Assembly (NCBI RefSeq): GCF_004363045.1
Contig: NZ_SNYJ01000008.1
Span: 62,001 to 126,000, forward strand
From: Aureibacillus halotolerans
Lineage (GTDB): Bacteria; Bacillota; Bacilli; Bacillales; DSM-28697
DNA length: 64,000 bases
Direction: 5' to 3'
A program made the translations under genes and the position numbers. Of the stretch, positions 16,790 through 26,149 are shown piece by piece. The stretch's first letter is position 1, and the number at the start of each line of letters is the position of its first letter. A model generated the notes under the pieces. The model saw only the letters and a program-made list of their open reading frames with translations. It had not been told where the DNA came from and did no database searches.

Positions 16790-17470
16790 ATGGACGTATC
16801 TTATCATGGACATGCCGTTATCAAAATACAGGTGAATGGCAAAACGATTTTAATTGATCCTTTTATTAACGGCAATGGCTTAACTGATTTGAAAGCTGAC
16901 GAGGAAACACCTGATGTCATCCTATTAACCCACGGGCACGGGGATCATCTCGGAGATACGATCGAGATTGCGAAACGAAGCGAAGCATTAGTTGTCGCAC
17001 CTAATGAACTCGCGAACTACCTTTCTTGGAAGGGACTTAAGACGCACCCAATGCATATTGGTGGAAAGTATCAATTTGATTTCGGGACAGTGAAGCTTAT
17101 CCAAGCCTTTCACGGTTCAGCGATCACTGATGATGAAAACGAAACAATTGTCTATACGGGAATGCCTAGTGGAATCTTGTTTATGGCTGAAGGAAAAACA
17201 ATTCTTCACGCCGGAGATACCGCGTTATATTCTGACATGAAAATGTACGGCGAACAGCATGACATTGATTTGGCCTTCTTACCAATTGGCGACAACTTTA
17301 CGATGGGACCTGAAGATGCGAAAATAGCCGCTAGCTGGTTTCGTGCAAAACATGTCGTTCCCATCCATTACAATACGTTCCCTGTGATTGAACAAGATCC
17401 AGAGGCGTTTGTCGCTTCACTCGATTGTAAAGGGACGGTTCTCCAAACAGGTGAATCACTAACCCTTTAG
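16790..17470 (+). CDS. ytkL: Metallo-beta-lactamase-fold metal-dependent hydrolase (UPF0173)
   Basis: A 226-residue protein of the UPF0173 family (B. subtilis YtkL). The metal-binding motif HGHGDHLGD at about residues 49-57 is intact; further ligands are in [11 protein letters not shown] and the late [11 protein letters not shown]. Cytosolic; the physiological substrate is unknown. I start at ATG 16790 because AAAAGGAG lies 10 bases upstream. Its place before ytoI matches the B. subtilis order. Confidence 0.93.
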   Translation: MDVSYHGHAVIKIQVNGKTILIDPFINGNGLTDLKADEETPDVILLTHGHGDHLGDTIEIAKRSEALVVAPNELANYLSWKGLKTHPMHIGGKYQFDFGTVKLIQAFHGSAITDDENETIVYTGMPSGILFMAEGKTILHAGDTALYSDMKMYGEQHDIDLAFLPIGDNFTMGPEDAKIAASWFRAKHVVPIHYNTFPVIEQDPEAFVASLDCKGTVLQTGESLTL

Positions 17471-17574
17471 GTTTACTAGTGCCCCATCAGGTAATGTAGA
17501 TCTTATTCTATTTAGAAAAAATGATGTGCGTGTTCTCTTACAAATGCCCATTTTGAAGACATTTTCTATAGGCA

Positions 17575-18330
17575 AACGGCTATACGTTCGCTTTCACCCT
17601 AAAGGGTACAAGTGCATCATCGACTCAAAAAGACTTCGTCGTGATTTCTTTGCCGCTGGGCTTCTGCTGCGCCTCCTCGAGCGTGTTTCACGCTCTGCGG
17701 GGTCGCGCTTTCCACCCTAAAGGGTACAAGTGCAACATCGATTCGAAAGTACCTCATCGTGTTTTCTTTGCCGCAGGAGTCTCACTAGTAGCCGTTTTTG
17801 GTATATTATACAGAACGAATGAAATGAGAAAGATCTTTTTTGGTTTCATTTTCAACAGTTACCAAACGACATTCGTGTAAAAGGCACCAGGTGATCTACC
17901 TTGAAACATTGCACGTACTTGCCTTATTTGGTTGCAACACGGCTTTTTACCCTCTATACGAGACCGAGCCACCATAAAACAATGGACGCAGAAACAAACA
18001 TCAGCGTAGTCAACATACGTAGACTCTAGTGGGATCAGCGCGAGCTGAAGATCCCCTCGGAAAGCCTGCTTTTTCGAGGAAGCTGAAGCCGTGCCCCACT
18101 GAAAGCGAAGTATGTTGACGGAGCGGTCGTCATTCCCGTACCCCCTAGCGCATCTTCAACTCGTAAAGACCTCGTCGTGTTTTCTTTGCTGTTGGAGTCT
18201 CACTAGTTACCGCTTTGGGTTAGTGTAAAGAACGAATGAAATGAAATGAGATAGACCTTGTTGGTTCAATTTCGACCATGACCAACTAAGTTAGTTGAAA
18301 GGGCACTGGTCGTCTCCAAACTTCTTTATG
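17575..18330 (-). repeat. Family A repeat, copy 2, composite with internal duplication
   Basis: Reverse-oriented family A element. It holds the module CACCCTAAAGGGTACAAGTG twice (about 17597 and 17713), the core with GTCTACGTATGTTGACTACG on the minus strand (about 18004-18025), and CCTCGGAAAGC...GCTTTTTCGAGG (about 18057-18080). A block with GGAGTCTCACTAGT and AACGAATGAAATGA occurs at about 17778-17830 and again at 18195-18245, so part of the element is duplicated. On the minus strand near 17886-17905 it reads VDHLVP, the start of the transposase remnant seen in other copies. It fills most of the ytkL to 18388 gap. Confidence 0.72.
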
Positions 18331-18387
18331 TCTAATGTAAAAGAAGCGTGCATATATATCGAATGACGTATGCATTGGAGGAGACGA

Positions 18388-18648
18388 ATGTTGAGGGAAC
18401 GGTATTTGCTTTGTATTTTAATGGTCGTTGCGTTAACTTGGCTAACGTATCCATATCTGCTTGCACAAACCGCAAGTCAAGAGGGAGCTGCCTTTGCTTC
18501 GTTATGGTTTTGTCTGGCTGGACTCGCGGTTTTTGGCAACTTGATCGCTTACATGCAAGCTCGTCCAACGAGACGAATCGCTCGTTCTACAGCAGCTGGG
18601 GCAATACAACGGAAACGAGTTCAGAAGCAACGAGTGTTTTCAAGATGA
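18388..18648 (+). CDS. Small two-helix membrane protein of unknown function
   Basis: An 86-residue protein I do not recognise. Two hydrophobic stretches (RYLLCILMVVALTWLTYPYL and FASLWFCLAGLAVFGNLIAY) are joined by a short loop, and the tail is strongly basic (RPTRRIAR, KRVQKQR). GGAGGAG precedes the ATG by 5 bases. It lies between a family A repeat and a family B repeat, and the repeat begins right at its stop, so its last residues may derive from the inserted element. Confidence 0.55.
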   Translation: MLRERYLLCILMVVALTWLTYPYLLAQTASQEGAAFASLWFCLAGLAVFGNLIAYMQARPTRRIARSTAAGAIQRKRVQKQRVFSR

Positions 18649-18649
18649 A

Positions 18650-18775
18650 GCAGGCGGATGGCAAACGCTCGCTACCTTTGTTGCTTTGTCTTGTACGGTG
18701 CTTATTGCCCATATGGCAACTCCGCTCCTTGAGCAGGGAGCATACACATCTTTCCAGGCGGATGTATTGTACGTT
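18650..18775 (+). repeat. Family B repeat, single diverged copy
   Basis: Contains AACGCTCGCTACCTTTGTTG, TTGTCTTGTACGGTGCTTAT and the TTGCCCATATGGCAA palindrome. The ends carry CAGGCGGATG twice, at about 18653 and 18756, as a direct rather than an inverted repeat. More diverged than the 9-kb pair. Confidence 0.68.
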
Positions 18776-18781
18776 CTGAAA

Positions 18782-18812
18782 CAACGGTTGCAGGCAAAGC
18801 ACCGTTGTTTTT
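18782..18812 (+). terminator. Rho-independent terminator upstream of ytoI
   Basis: CAACGGT and ACCGTTG form a 7-bp stem, followed by TTTTTG and a further T-rich stretch. Confidence 0.65.
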
Positions 18813-18888
18813 GTCTTTTAATAAAGGTAGTTTAAACTTAAGTGGTGGATTTAAAGAATCCAGAAAACCGCTTTCAAAGTGGATCCGA

Positions 18889-18917
18889 TTGAATGCATGA
18901 GCGAAGAACAGTATAAT
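18889..18917 (+). promoter_or_regulatory. SigA promoter of ytoI
   Basis: TTGAAT and TATAAT with a 17-bp spacer, 40 bp before the ytoI start. Confidence 0.7.
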
Positions 18918-18956
18918 AGGGAGTACTTGAAGCTAATGTAAAAAGGTGACCTTTCT

Positions 18957-20270
18957 ATGGCGACAAAACATGAGCAAATTCTACAGTTTATTTATTCCCT
19001 AGACGTTGGACAGCGAATTTCGGTTCGTGGGATTGCGAAAGCAATGAATGTCAGCGATGGGACTGCTTATCGAGCGATTAAAGAAGCTGAAAATAAGGGC
19101 TTTGTGAGCACAATTGAACGAGTCGGTACGATTCGTATTGAAAAAAAGGATCGGAATAATTTTCAAGAACTGACCTATGCGGAAGTCGTCAACGTCATCG
19201 ATGGACAGGTTCTCGGTGGAAAAGAAGGCTTACATAAGACGTTGAATAAATTTGTCATCGGTGCAATGAAACTTGATGCGATGATGACGTATACCGAAGC
19301 AGGAAATTTACTGATCGTTGGGAATCGAATTGAAGCCCATAAGCTTGCATTAGAAGCAGGGGCAGCGGTGTTAATCACTGGTGGCTTTAACACGGATGAT
19401 GATGTAAAAGCCCTGGCTGACGAGCATAAGCTTCCTATTATTTCAAGCAAACATGATACCTTTACGGTAGCAGACATGATCAACCGGGCAATTTACGATC
19501 AAATGATTAAAAAGGAAATTGTGTTCGTAGAGGACATCCAAACGTCTTTTGAACATACTCATTATTTGTATACAACCGATCCAGTGCAACGGTGGCTCGA
19601 TAAGAATGAAGAAACAAACCATAGCCGATACCCGGTTGTTGATGAACATCGAAAAGTCGTTGGCATGGTAACCTCTAGAGATATCTTGCATCATGAGGCT
19701 GGAGAGCTTATTGAGAAAGTGATGTCAAAGCAGCTATTTACGATTACAAAAAAGACCACTGTCGCTTCAGCCGCCCAGATGATGATTTGGAATGGCATTG
19801 AGATGGTACCTGTGGTCGATGAGATGCAGCGTTTGGTGGGCATCATCAGCCGTCAGGATGTACTTAAAGCGCTACAAAGGCATCCGCAATCAAGTGGGGA
19901 AACCCTTGATAATGCGATTCTCGCCAGTTTAAAAACGGTGCATAATCAACGAAATGAAAGAACATATACTTGTGAACTCACACCACAAATGACCAATGCG
20001 CTTGGTACGATGTCTTATGGTGTATTTACAACATTACTCGTGGAAGCAGCCACGCGACTTTTAAACATTCATCGGAAAAGTGAGCTCGTTGTCGAAAACA
20101 TGAACGTGCTTTTCATTCATCTTGTTCAGCTTGGTGCGACGCTGCAGTTCACTCCGAGAATTCTTGAAATCGGTAGAAGAACGGCCAAGATTGAGGTAGA
20201 GGTCACTGCTGAAGGGAAGCTAGTGAGCAAAGTATTGCTTGTTGTACAATTACTTCAGCATACGCCGTAA
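18957..20270 (+). CDS. ytoI: DRTGG/CBS/thioesterase-fold regulatory protein YtoI
   Basis: A 437-residue multidomain protein. Residues 1-65 form a winged helix (VRGIAKAMNVSDGTAYRAI), then a DRTGG domain (about 70-185), a pair of CBS domains (about 190-310, with VTSRDIL and ISRQDVL repeats) and a C-terminal hot-dog thioesterase-like domain (about 320-437). CBS domains usually bind adenine nucleotides, so this is probably a nucleotide-responsive regulator; its target is not established. GGTGACC precedes the ATG. It is flanked by ytkL and ytpI as in B. subtilis. Confidence 0.92.
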   Translation: MATKHEQILQFIYSLDVGQRISVRGIAKAMNVSDGTAYRAIKEAENKGFVSTIERVGTIRIEKKDRNNFQELTYAEVVNVIDGQVLGGKEGLHKTLNKFVIGAMKLDAMMTYTEAGNLLIVGNRIEAHKLALEAGAAVLITGGFNTDDDVKALADEHKLPIISSKHDTFTVADMINRAIYDQMIKKEIVFVEDIQTSFEHTHYLYTTDPVQRWLDKNEETNHSRYPVVDEHRKVVGMVTSRDILHHEAGELIEKVMSKQLFTITKKTTVASAAQMMIWNGIEMVPVVDEMQRLVGIISRQDVLKALQRHPQSSGETLDNAILASLKTVHNQRNERTYTCELTPQMTNALGTMSYGVFTTLLVEAATRLLNIHRKSELVVENMNVLFIHLVQLGATLQFTPRILEIGRRTAKIEVEVTAEGKLVSKVLLVVQLLQHTP

Positions 20271-20277
20271 ATAAAAA

Positions 20278-20298
20278 AGAGCCTCTAAAAAGGCTCTT
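20278..20298 (-). terminator. Terminator between ytoI and ytpI
   Basis: AAGAGCC and GGCTCTT form a 7-bp stem. On the minus strand it is followed by a T run (from the AAAAAA before it), so it is best read as serving ytpI, though it also lies just after the ytoI stop. Confidence 0.55.
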
Positions 20299-20425
20299 CA
20301 GGTTGGTGTGAAACGCGTGCATTCGGCGTAGCCTTGCCATATTCGGTGCTCATTGTCGTGTGGCAACTAAGCACCTTCTACGGCTTTGCTATTTGTACAC
20401 TAAGCGTTTCTTGGATTGAGGGCTA
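20298..20425 (+). repeat. Family B repeat, diverged copy between ytoI and ytpI
   Basis: Shows the order GTGAAACGCGTG, GCCTTGCCATATTCGGTGCT, CATTGTCGTGTGGCAAC and AAGCGTTTCTTGG. The core is recognisable but has many substitutions. The stem bases around the central palindrome changed from TTGCC/GGCAA to a weaker pairing. Confidence 0.6.
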
Positions 20426-20436
20426 GTATTTGTTAT

Positions 20437-20721
20437 TTAGCCTTTCTGCTGGGCATTCACTGATTTTATAAACTTAAGCTGACGAACTCCTGCATATATA
20501 TTCGCTCCTGCTAGAAGTAAAAAGACAATGCAGATAAATAAGGCCAATTGACTTCCTAGCGTTCCATAGGCATGAAGACCGGCAAAGGCGATAAAAAGCC
20601 CAAGGAAAAAGCGAGCATACACATGGCGTACGCCTTTTTTATACGGCGAGTCCTCTTTGTTGGCGGCCGCCTTTAAAAAAATGTGTGCAACGAGAGACAG
20701 CATTGAAAACAGCATTAACAT
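20437..20721 (-). CDS. ytpI: YtpI-family membrane protein
   Basis: A 94-residue protein with about three membrane segments (MLMLFSMLSLVAHIFL, the middle RFFLGLFIAFAGLHAYGTL, and ALFICIVFLLLAGANIYAGV) and a cytosolic tail VRQLKFIKSVNAQQ. The length and context (between ytoI and nrnA) match YtpI. I start at the ATG at 20721 since GTGGAGG lies about 8 bases before it; an ATG 18 bases further out contains that site. Function unknown. Divergent from nrnA. Confidence 0.83.
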   Translation of the reverse strand: MLMLFSMLSLVAHIFLKAAANKEDSPYKKGVRHVYARFFLGLFIAFAGLHAYGTLGSQLALFICIVFLLLAGANIYAGVRQLKFIKSVNAQQKG

Positions 20722-20803
20722 ACGAGGAGACCTCCACATAATAACATTGATTCTATTGTAACAAGCTTATGCAAAAATACAACAGAAGAAAAAAGGTGAC
20801 GTA

Positions 20804-21736
20804 ATGAGTGAACTATTAAATGCAATTAAAGCCGCACAAAAGATTGTCATCCACAGACATGTACGTCCAGATCCTGACGCGTATGGCTCTCAATGCAGTT
20901 TAGCGGAGATCATTAAAGAAAATTTCCCGGAAAAAACGGTGCTTCGTGCTGGGGAAGGAGAACCAACTTTGCAATTCCTTTCAAAAATGGACGAAGTAGA
21001 AGATGTGGACTTCAAGGATGCGCTCGTTATTGTTTGTGATACTGCCAATCAAGCACGAGTGGATGATCAGCGATACGCGACAGGTGCGACTGTTTTTAAA
21101 GTCGACCATCATCCAAATGATGATCCGTATGGAGATTACAATTGGGTGGAAACGACGGCAAGCTCCACGAGTGAAATGATTTACGAATGGTATAGTACTC
21201 ATAAAGAGGAGCTTCGCTTGCCTGCGAAGGCGGCTGAGCTGATTTATGCAGGCATTGTGGGAGACACGGGGCGATTCCTATTTCCAAGTGCATCACCTAA
21301 AACGTATCGTTACGCGTCCGAACTCGTGACGTACCCGTTTTCGCGAACGGTGATCCATGATGCGTTATATGAAACAAAAGCCAACGTCTTGCGTCTGCAA
21401 GGTCATATTTTACAAACCTTCTCTCTTTCTGAGGAAGGAGTTGCGTCTGTATCGATAACAAGACAAATGCTCAAGCAGTTTGAAACGACGGCTCAAGAGG
21501 CATCACAGCTTGTTGGGATGCTAGGAAATGTGAGTGGCATTAAAGCATGGGTATTCTTTATTGAGGAAGAGCACTTAATTCGAGTAAGGTTGCGTTCGAA
21601 AGGTCCGGTCGTCAACACGATTGCTAAGCGGTACGAAGGGGGAGGCCACCCTTTAGCAGCTGGAGCATCGATTTATGATTGGGAGATGGTCCATCAGGTC
21701 GTCAGTGAGCTTAAGCGTGCAACCTTAGAGGCGTAG
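20804..21736 (+). CDS. nrnA: Bifunctional oligoribonuclease/PAP phosphatase NrnA
   Basis: NrnA degrades 2-5 nt RNA fragments and dephosphorylates 3'-phosphoadenosine-5'-phosphate. The 310-residue product has the DHH phosphoesterase marks: HRHVRPDPDA at residues 17-26, DHH at 101-103, GDTGRF, and the DHHA1 substrate loop GGGHPLAAGA near the C-terminus. AAAAGGTGACG precedes the ATG. It is divergent from ytpI and convergent with ytrI. Confidence 0.95.
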   Translation: MSELLNAIKAAQKIVIHRHVRPDPDAYGSQCSLAEIIKENFPEKTVLRAGEGEPTLQFLSKMDEVEDVDFKDALVIVCDTANQARVDDQRYATGATVFKVDHHPNDDPYGDYNWVETTASSTSEMIYEWYSTHKEELRLPAKAAELIYAGIVGDTGRFLFPSASPKTYRYASELVTYPFSRTVIHDALYETKANVLRLQGHILQTFSLSEEGVASVSITRQMLKQFETTAQEASQLVGMLGNVSGIKAWVFFIEEEHLIRVRLRSKGPVVNTIAKRYEGGGHPLAAGASIYDWEMVHQVVSELKRATLEA

Positions 21737-21737
21737 A

Positions 21738-22244
21738 TTATTCATGGCTGACGACGAGCAAAAGTTCAAGCGTTTTATATAAATACATCTCTTTTACTTC
21801 TAAATGATAGGATCTTTGGTCAATCGTATACGTTTTATTTTCAATCGCTTTGATCACATACGTACGATTGGCCGCCACTTCTTCAATGTTTTTTGTTAGT
21901 AGTGGATGAAGCTCTTCTTCAGCAGCTTGTCGGAGCAGGTGGAGTGTATGAGCTGATGAACGATACTTTTCTTTTGCTTCCGCTGTAAATTCGACCTTTA
22001 TTTGTTGTATTTTTAATTTCTTTTCGTTCGTTTCATTTAACGTCCGGTAATCTTCCTCCATGACATCAATTCGTTGTTTTAAATGGCGGATTTCAGCTGA
22101 CTGATGATTGATTTTGCTTGCTTGAATGTCTTGAGTCTCACCATGGATAAAAAGAAAAACGATCCAGCCAAGCAATGCACCAATGGCAGCACCGGCAAGA
22201 AATTGCTGCCATTCCGGTTTTTTGTAGTAAGGTGGTACGTGCAT
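21738..22244 (-). CDS. ytrI: Sporulation membrane protein YtrI
   Basis: A 168-residue protein with a cytosolic start MHVPPYYKKPEWQQF, one membrane helix (AGAAIGALLGWIVFLFIHG) and a long coiled-coil-rich outside part with HLKQRIDVMEEDYRTLNE. This matches YtrI, a protein made in sporulating cells with YtrH. I take the ATG at 22244 (AAGGAAGTG upstream). Its start overlaps the ytrH stop by one base (TAATG), so the two are translationally coupled. Confidence 0.88.
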   Translation of the reverse strand: MHVPPYYKKPEWQQFLAGAAIGALLGWIVFLFIHGETQDIQASKINHQSAEIRHLKQRIDVMEEDYRTLNETNEKKLKIQQIKVEFTAEAKEKYRSSAHTLHLLRQAAEEELHPLLTKNIEEVAANRTYVIKAIENKTYTIDQRSYHLEVKEMYLYKTLELLLVVSHE

Positions 22245-22549
22245 TACAGCGCACTTCCTTGCGTAAACCATTGAATCAGTTTTGCCCCACTTTGGGCACC
22301 TGCCATCGCTGATAAAATCAATAAGGTTTGCTTAAAAATATCAAGAGGCGCTCCATAAAAAATGCCGCGCTCAAATGTTGAAATGACATCAAATGTCCCA
22401 CCAATGGCAGCAACCATGCCCCAGATTTTGAGGCTTTGTGCCAATCGACCGATCGTTTCGTATGGTGGAGCACCGGTCAGAAACGCACTGATCCCCCCAA
22501 TGAACGAACCTCCTAAAATAACGCCTAGTGCCACAAAATAACAATTCAT
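22244..22549 (-). CDS. ytrH: Sporulation membrane protein YtrH
   Basis: A protein of about 101 residues with three membrane segments: FVALGVILGGSFIGGISAFL, KIWGMVAAIGGTFDVIS and TLLILSAMAGAQSGAKLI. It matches YtrH. The start is awkward: the first ATG (22549) is 20 bases from the strong GAAGGAGGAAG, an in-frame GTG (22567) is only 2 bases from it, and an ATT at 22561 has ideal 8-base spacing. The true N-terminus may be 4-6 residues longer than given here. It is co-transcribed with ytrI. Confidence 0.82.
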   Translation of the reverse strand: MNCYFVALGVILGGSFIGGISAFLTGAPPYETIGRLAQSLKIWGMVAAIGGTFDVISTFERGIFYGAPLDIFKQTLLILSAMAGAQSGAKLIQWFTQGSAL

Positions 22550-22697
22550 AAACGTGACAATGAACACTTCCTCCTTCAAGGAAAACACCCCTTTATAGCA
22601 ATCTGGCATTGAACGCATGTTTGTCTAATTGTATTCTTCTTGATATCTAAATATGAATGCCTGTCCGAACAAACCAAAGTAGAAAGGAGGCCGTGGA

Positions 22698-25600
22698 ATG
22701 ATTCATTTGCAGACAAAAAGCGGTTACAGCTTTTTACGAAGTGTGTGTCACCTCGAAACGCTCGTCCAACAGGCGAAAACGCATCGAATGCCAGCGTTAG
22801 CATTAACGGATGAAAATGTGTTGCATGGTGCATACAGATTTTCTCAGCTTTGTCTCCAGCATGGCATCGCCCCTATTATTGGTATGGAACTTGGTGTGCG
22901 CTTTGAAGAAGCAAGAGATGAAACCTTATTACTTTATGCAAAAAACCTTGATGGCTACAAAACTCTCTGTCGCTTGTCCTACGAAAAAACAGTAGGAACC
23001 ATTGATGTATCAGCTCTAGAAGGCACTGCATCAGAACTATTTTGCATCTATTCCACGTCTTCCACATCGTTCAAAGAGGCATTAGAAGTAAATGAGCTTG
23101 GTAGAATTGATGCGATCGTATATCGGCTTCAGGAAGTGTTTGGAGAAAGTGTGTTCATAGGGTTGCAAAGCGTACACAGCCAACGCTATACAGCCGAACT
23201 AAAGAACTGGCTGTCCATCATTCAAATGCCTGTTGTCGCTCTGGGCAATGTTCGCTCGATTTCCGCAGGGGACAGCGATGCTTTACGTTGTGTAAGAGCC
23301 ATTCAAGCCGGCAAACAAATGGAAGATGTCCCCCACGAAGAGGCCACTCACTTTCGTTCATCTGAAGAGATGGAGCAGGCTTTTTCAAATTGGCCAGAAG
23401 CCATTGAACAGACGAAAACGGTATATAAGTACATCACCCCTTTTCAGTTTGACTCACTTTCAGGGGAGTTGTTAAAGTATCCAGTGCCCGGCGAACAATC
23501 GTCCGAACAGTACCTTATTGACCTTTGTAAGCAAGGCTGGGAGACGCGATACTCACATAATGACGAGAAGGCACGTGCTAGATTAACACTCGAGCTTGAG
23601 ACGATAGAACAAACTGGTTTTTCGGATTATTTTTTGATCGTATGGGATATTGTGAGTCACGCAAAGCGACGACGCATTCCTGTTGGACCTGGTCGAGGCT
23701 CGGCAGCAGGGTCAATGGTTGCGTACGTATTGGGGATTACTGATGTAGAACCAATGCGGTTCGGGCTCCTCTTTGAACGCTTTTTAAACCCAGAACGTCT
23801 CTCAATGCCCGATATTGATATTGATATCGCTGATGACCGACGTGAGGAAGTGATTCACTATATTCAGCAACGCTTTGGAGGAGAGCGAGTTGCCCAAATT
23901 GGCACCTTTGGTACGCTTGCGGCAAAAGCAGCTATTCGTGATACAGCGAAGGCATACGGCATCCCTGCACGCGACTTACAACGATTGTCTAGTGCCATTC
24001 AATCTGGAAAGACGATTCAAGAAAATCTTGCGAGCAATCCAGACATCAAACGTTGGATAAATGAACATCCGCGTCATGAAGACGTATTGAATGTCGCCAC
24101 CAAAATTGAAGGCTTGCCAAGACATGCCTCTATTCACGCAGCTGGAGTCGTTCTCAATGAACGTCCGTTGCTGTCTATTGTTCCGCTGCAACAAACCCAT
24201 TCACAAACGGTAACGCAGTATGGAATGCACGATCTTGAGCAATTAGGGCTTTTGAAGATGGATTTTCTAGGGTTGAGAAATCTGTCTTTCATTCAACGGA
24301 TTTGTCGCCGGTTGAAGAGTGATGCAGGGACACAACTAGAACCAAATAAGTTTCCTTTAGATGATGAAAAAGCGTTACGAATGTTGGCGGCTGGAGATAC
24401 GAGTGGCATTTTTCAATTCGAGTCTGCTGGTATGCGGAAAGCATTGCAAGACGTTAAGCCAACGTCGTTTCAAGATCTTGTAGCGGTAAGTGCTTTGTAT
24501 CGACCTGGACCGATGCAGTTTATCAAAACGTATGCTAGAAGAAAGCATGGTCATGAAAAGGTGACTTATTTGCATGAAGCGTTAAAGCCCATTTTGGAAA
24601 CAACGTATGGTGTCATTGTCTATCAGGAACAAGTGATGGCGATCGCCCATGAGGTCGCTGGATTCTCTCTCGGACAGGCAGATTTACTGAGAAGGGCCAT
24701 GGGGAAGAAAGAGCAACAGACGATGCAGGACACAAAAGATGCTTTTATTGAAGGATGCAGAGCAAACGGGTATGAGGAGTCAACAGCCTCTCAATTGTTT
24801 GCGTTTATTCGCCAATTTGCCCAGTATGGCTTTAATAAAAGTCATGCGGTAGCGTATACGATGATTTCGACCCAGTTGGCCTATTTAAAGGCACGATATC
24901 CTGACGCATTTTATACCGAGCTTTTAAACAATACGGCTGGTCAGATGGAAAAACGCAGAGAGTACCTCCAAGAGTGCAAACACTTAGACATTCCGGTAAT
25001 GCCTCCGGACATTAACTGCGCACACACTTATTTTGACACAAGAAATAGGTCGATTTATTTTGGTTTCATTGACATTAAGCACGTAGGAGCCCAAGCTGCA
25101 GAAGCCATTATCGAGACTCGAAAGGAGCGCCCTTTTGAAAGCTTTATTGATTTTGTTCGACGACTTCCGAAAAAATGGTTGCAGCGCTCGTTGCTTGAAT
25201 CATTAATATACGCTGGGAGCTTTGATTCTTTACATGCCAATCGGGCGGCTGTGCTCGCAACGATTGATCCAGCTCTAGAATACGCCGAGCTGATTGGTGA
25301 GGAAGAGGGCGGACTAGGCATGATCGTTCCGCCGCCCTCTTTGCAGGGGGCAAACCCGCTGTCATCAATGGAGCAGCTGGCAGGCGAAAAAGACACTTTA
25401 GGCGTCTACATTTCTGGGCACCCGATGGATGGCTACCGATTAACGCTTCAAAAGGAAAAGGCAATTCACTTAAGTGATGTGCAATACAAAATCCACTTGC
25501 ATGTTTCTACGGGTGGCATTGTTCAAGAAGTAAAAGAAATAACGACTAAAAAAGGAGAACCAATGGCCTTTTTACGTTTGTCTGATGCATCAGCGGATTT

Positions 25601-25997
25601 AGACTGTGTGATTTTCCCAGAAATCTATCGTCAAATTAAACCGATGATTAAGGAAGGCAAGGCGCTCCTTGTTCAAGGAAAAGCTGAGAAAAGACAGGGA
25701 ACAGTACAGCTTATTTTTTCCAGCGCTCGTCCACTGTCTCAGGGGGGAGAGATCGGGGACTCGATACTCTATTTGCAGATTAACGCCAATAGCCGTCGTC
25801 ACTTGCAGGAGATCAAAAACCTTCTCCAGGCGAATTCAGGCCGTGTGCCTGTCGCATTATATTACGTGGATACCCGCCGTTTATTAAAGCTGCCTGACCA
25901 TTATAATACGGTTGTTGACACTGATTTGCTGGCGTCTTTGCAGCGTTTGCTCGGCAAAGAAAATGTCGCTCTAAAAGCAAAGAAAAGTCAATCCTAG
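22698..25997 (+). CDS. dnaE: DNA polymerase III alpha subunit DnaE
   Basis: A 1099-residue replicative polymerase of the DnaE3 type that works with PolC in Bacillus, extending RNA primers on the lagging strand. The N-terminal PHP domain (about 1-200) begins MIHLQTKSGYSFLRS. The polymerase domain shows GPGRGSAAGSMVAY and the catalytic PDIDIDIADDRREEV aspartates near residues 373-380. A helix-hairpin-helix region follows, then a C-terminal OB fold with VSTGGIVQEVKEITTKKGE. GAAAGGAGGCC precedes the ATG. Confidence 0.96.
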   Translation: MIHLQTKSGYSFLRSVCHLETLVQQAKTHRMPALALTDENVLHGAYRFSQLCLQHGIAPIIGMELGVRFEEARDETLLLYAKNLDGYKTLCRLSYEKTVGTIDVSALEGTASELFCIYSTSSTSFKEALEVNELGRIDAIVYRLQEVFGESVFIGLQSVHSQRYTAELKNWLSIIQMPVVALGNVRSISAGDSDALRCVRAIQAGKQMEDVPHEEATHFRSSEEMEQAFSNWPEAIEQTKTVYKYITPFQFDSLSGELLKYPVPGEQSSEQYLIDLCKQGWETRYSHNDEKARARLTLELETIEQTGFSDYFLIVWDIVSHAKRRRIPVGPGRGSAAGSMVAYVLGITDVEPMRFGLLFERFLNPERLSMPDIDIDIADDRREEVIHYIQQRFGGERVAQIGTFGTLAAKAAIRDTAKAYGIPARDLQRLSSAIQSGKTIQENLASNPDIKRWINEHPRHEDVLNVATKIEGLPRHASIHAAGVVLNERPLLSIVPLQQTHSQTVTQYGMHDLEQLGLLKMDFLGLRNLSFIQRICRRLKSDAGTQLEPNKFPLDDEKALRMLAAGDTSGIFQFESAGMRKALQDVKPTSFQDLVAVSALYRPGPMQFIKTYARRKHGHEKVTYLHEALKPILETTYGVIVYQEQVMAIAHEVAGFSLGQADLLRRAMGKKEQQTMQDTKDAFIEGCRANGYEESTASQLFAFIRQFAQYGFNKSHAVAYTMISTQLAYLKARYPDAFYTELLNNTAGQMEKRREYLQECKHLDIPVMPPDINCAHTYFDTRNRSIYFGFIDIKHVGAQAAEAIIETRKERPFESFIDFVRRLPKKWLQRSLLESLIYAGSFDSLHANRAAVLATIDPALEYAELIGEEEGGLGMIVPPPSLQGANPLSSMEQLAGEKDTLGVYISGHPMDGYRLTLQKEKAIHLSDVQYKIHLHVSTGGIVQEVKEITTKKGEPMAFLRLSDASADLDCVIFPEIYRQIKPMIKEGKALLVQGKAEKRQGTVQLIFSSARPLSQGGEIGDSILYLQINANSRRHLQEIKNLLQANSGRVPVALYYVDTRRLLKLPDHYNTVVDTDLLASLQRLLGKENVALKAKKSQS

Positions 25998-26027
25998 CGC
26001 AAGTGGGTGTAACTGTTGATCTCTTCT

Positions 26028-26036
26028 GATATAATG
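26028..26036 (+). promoter_or_regulatory. Extended -10 promoter of accDA
   Basis: TGATATAAT is an exact TGnTATAAT extended -10 element. No good -35 is present at the usual spacing. It leaves a leader of about 245 nt before accD. Confidence 0.6.
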
Positions 26037-26121
26037 GTATAGTCATTTTGCGTATCTTTATAAAATCAGTTGTTTCAATTTGTATAAAAAGGGACAAGGC
26101 GTTTTCAAGATACAGACTTGC

Positions 26122-26149
26122 AGTTGGAATGTCGTTTCTCATTCCAACT
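26122..26149 (+). promoter_or_regulatory. Hairpin in the accD leader
   Basis: AGTTGGAATG and CATTCCAACT form a perfect 10-bp stem with an 8-base loop midway in the long 5' leader. It has no T run, so it is not a terminator as drawn. It may be an mRNA stability or control element. Confidence 0.4.

Noticed and set aside
17526-17880. Two overlapping open frames with AAGVSL/FHPKGYKC repeats
   Set aside because: Translations of the family A tandem module; the same peptide appears in several copies on the same strand without start signals.
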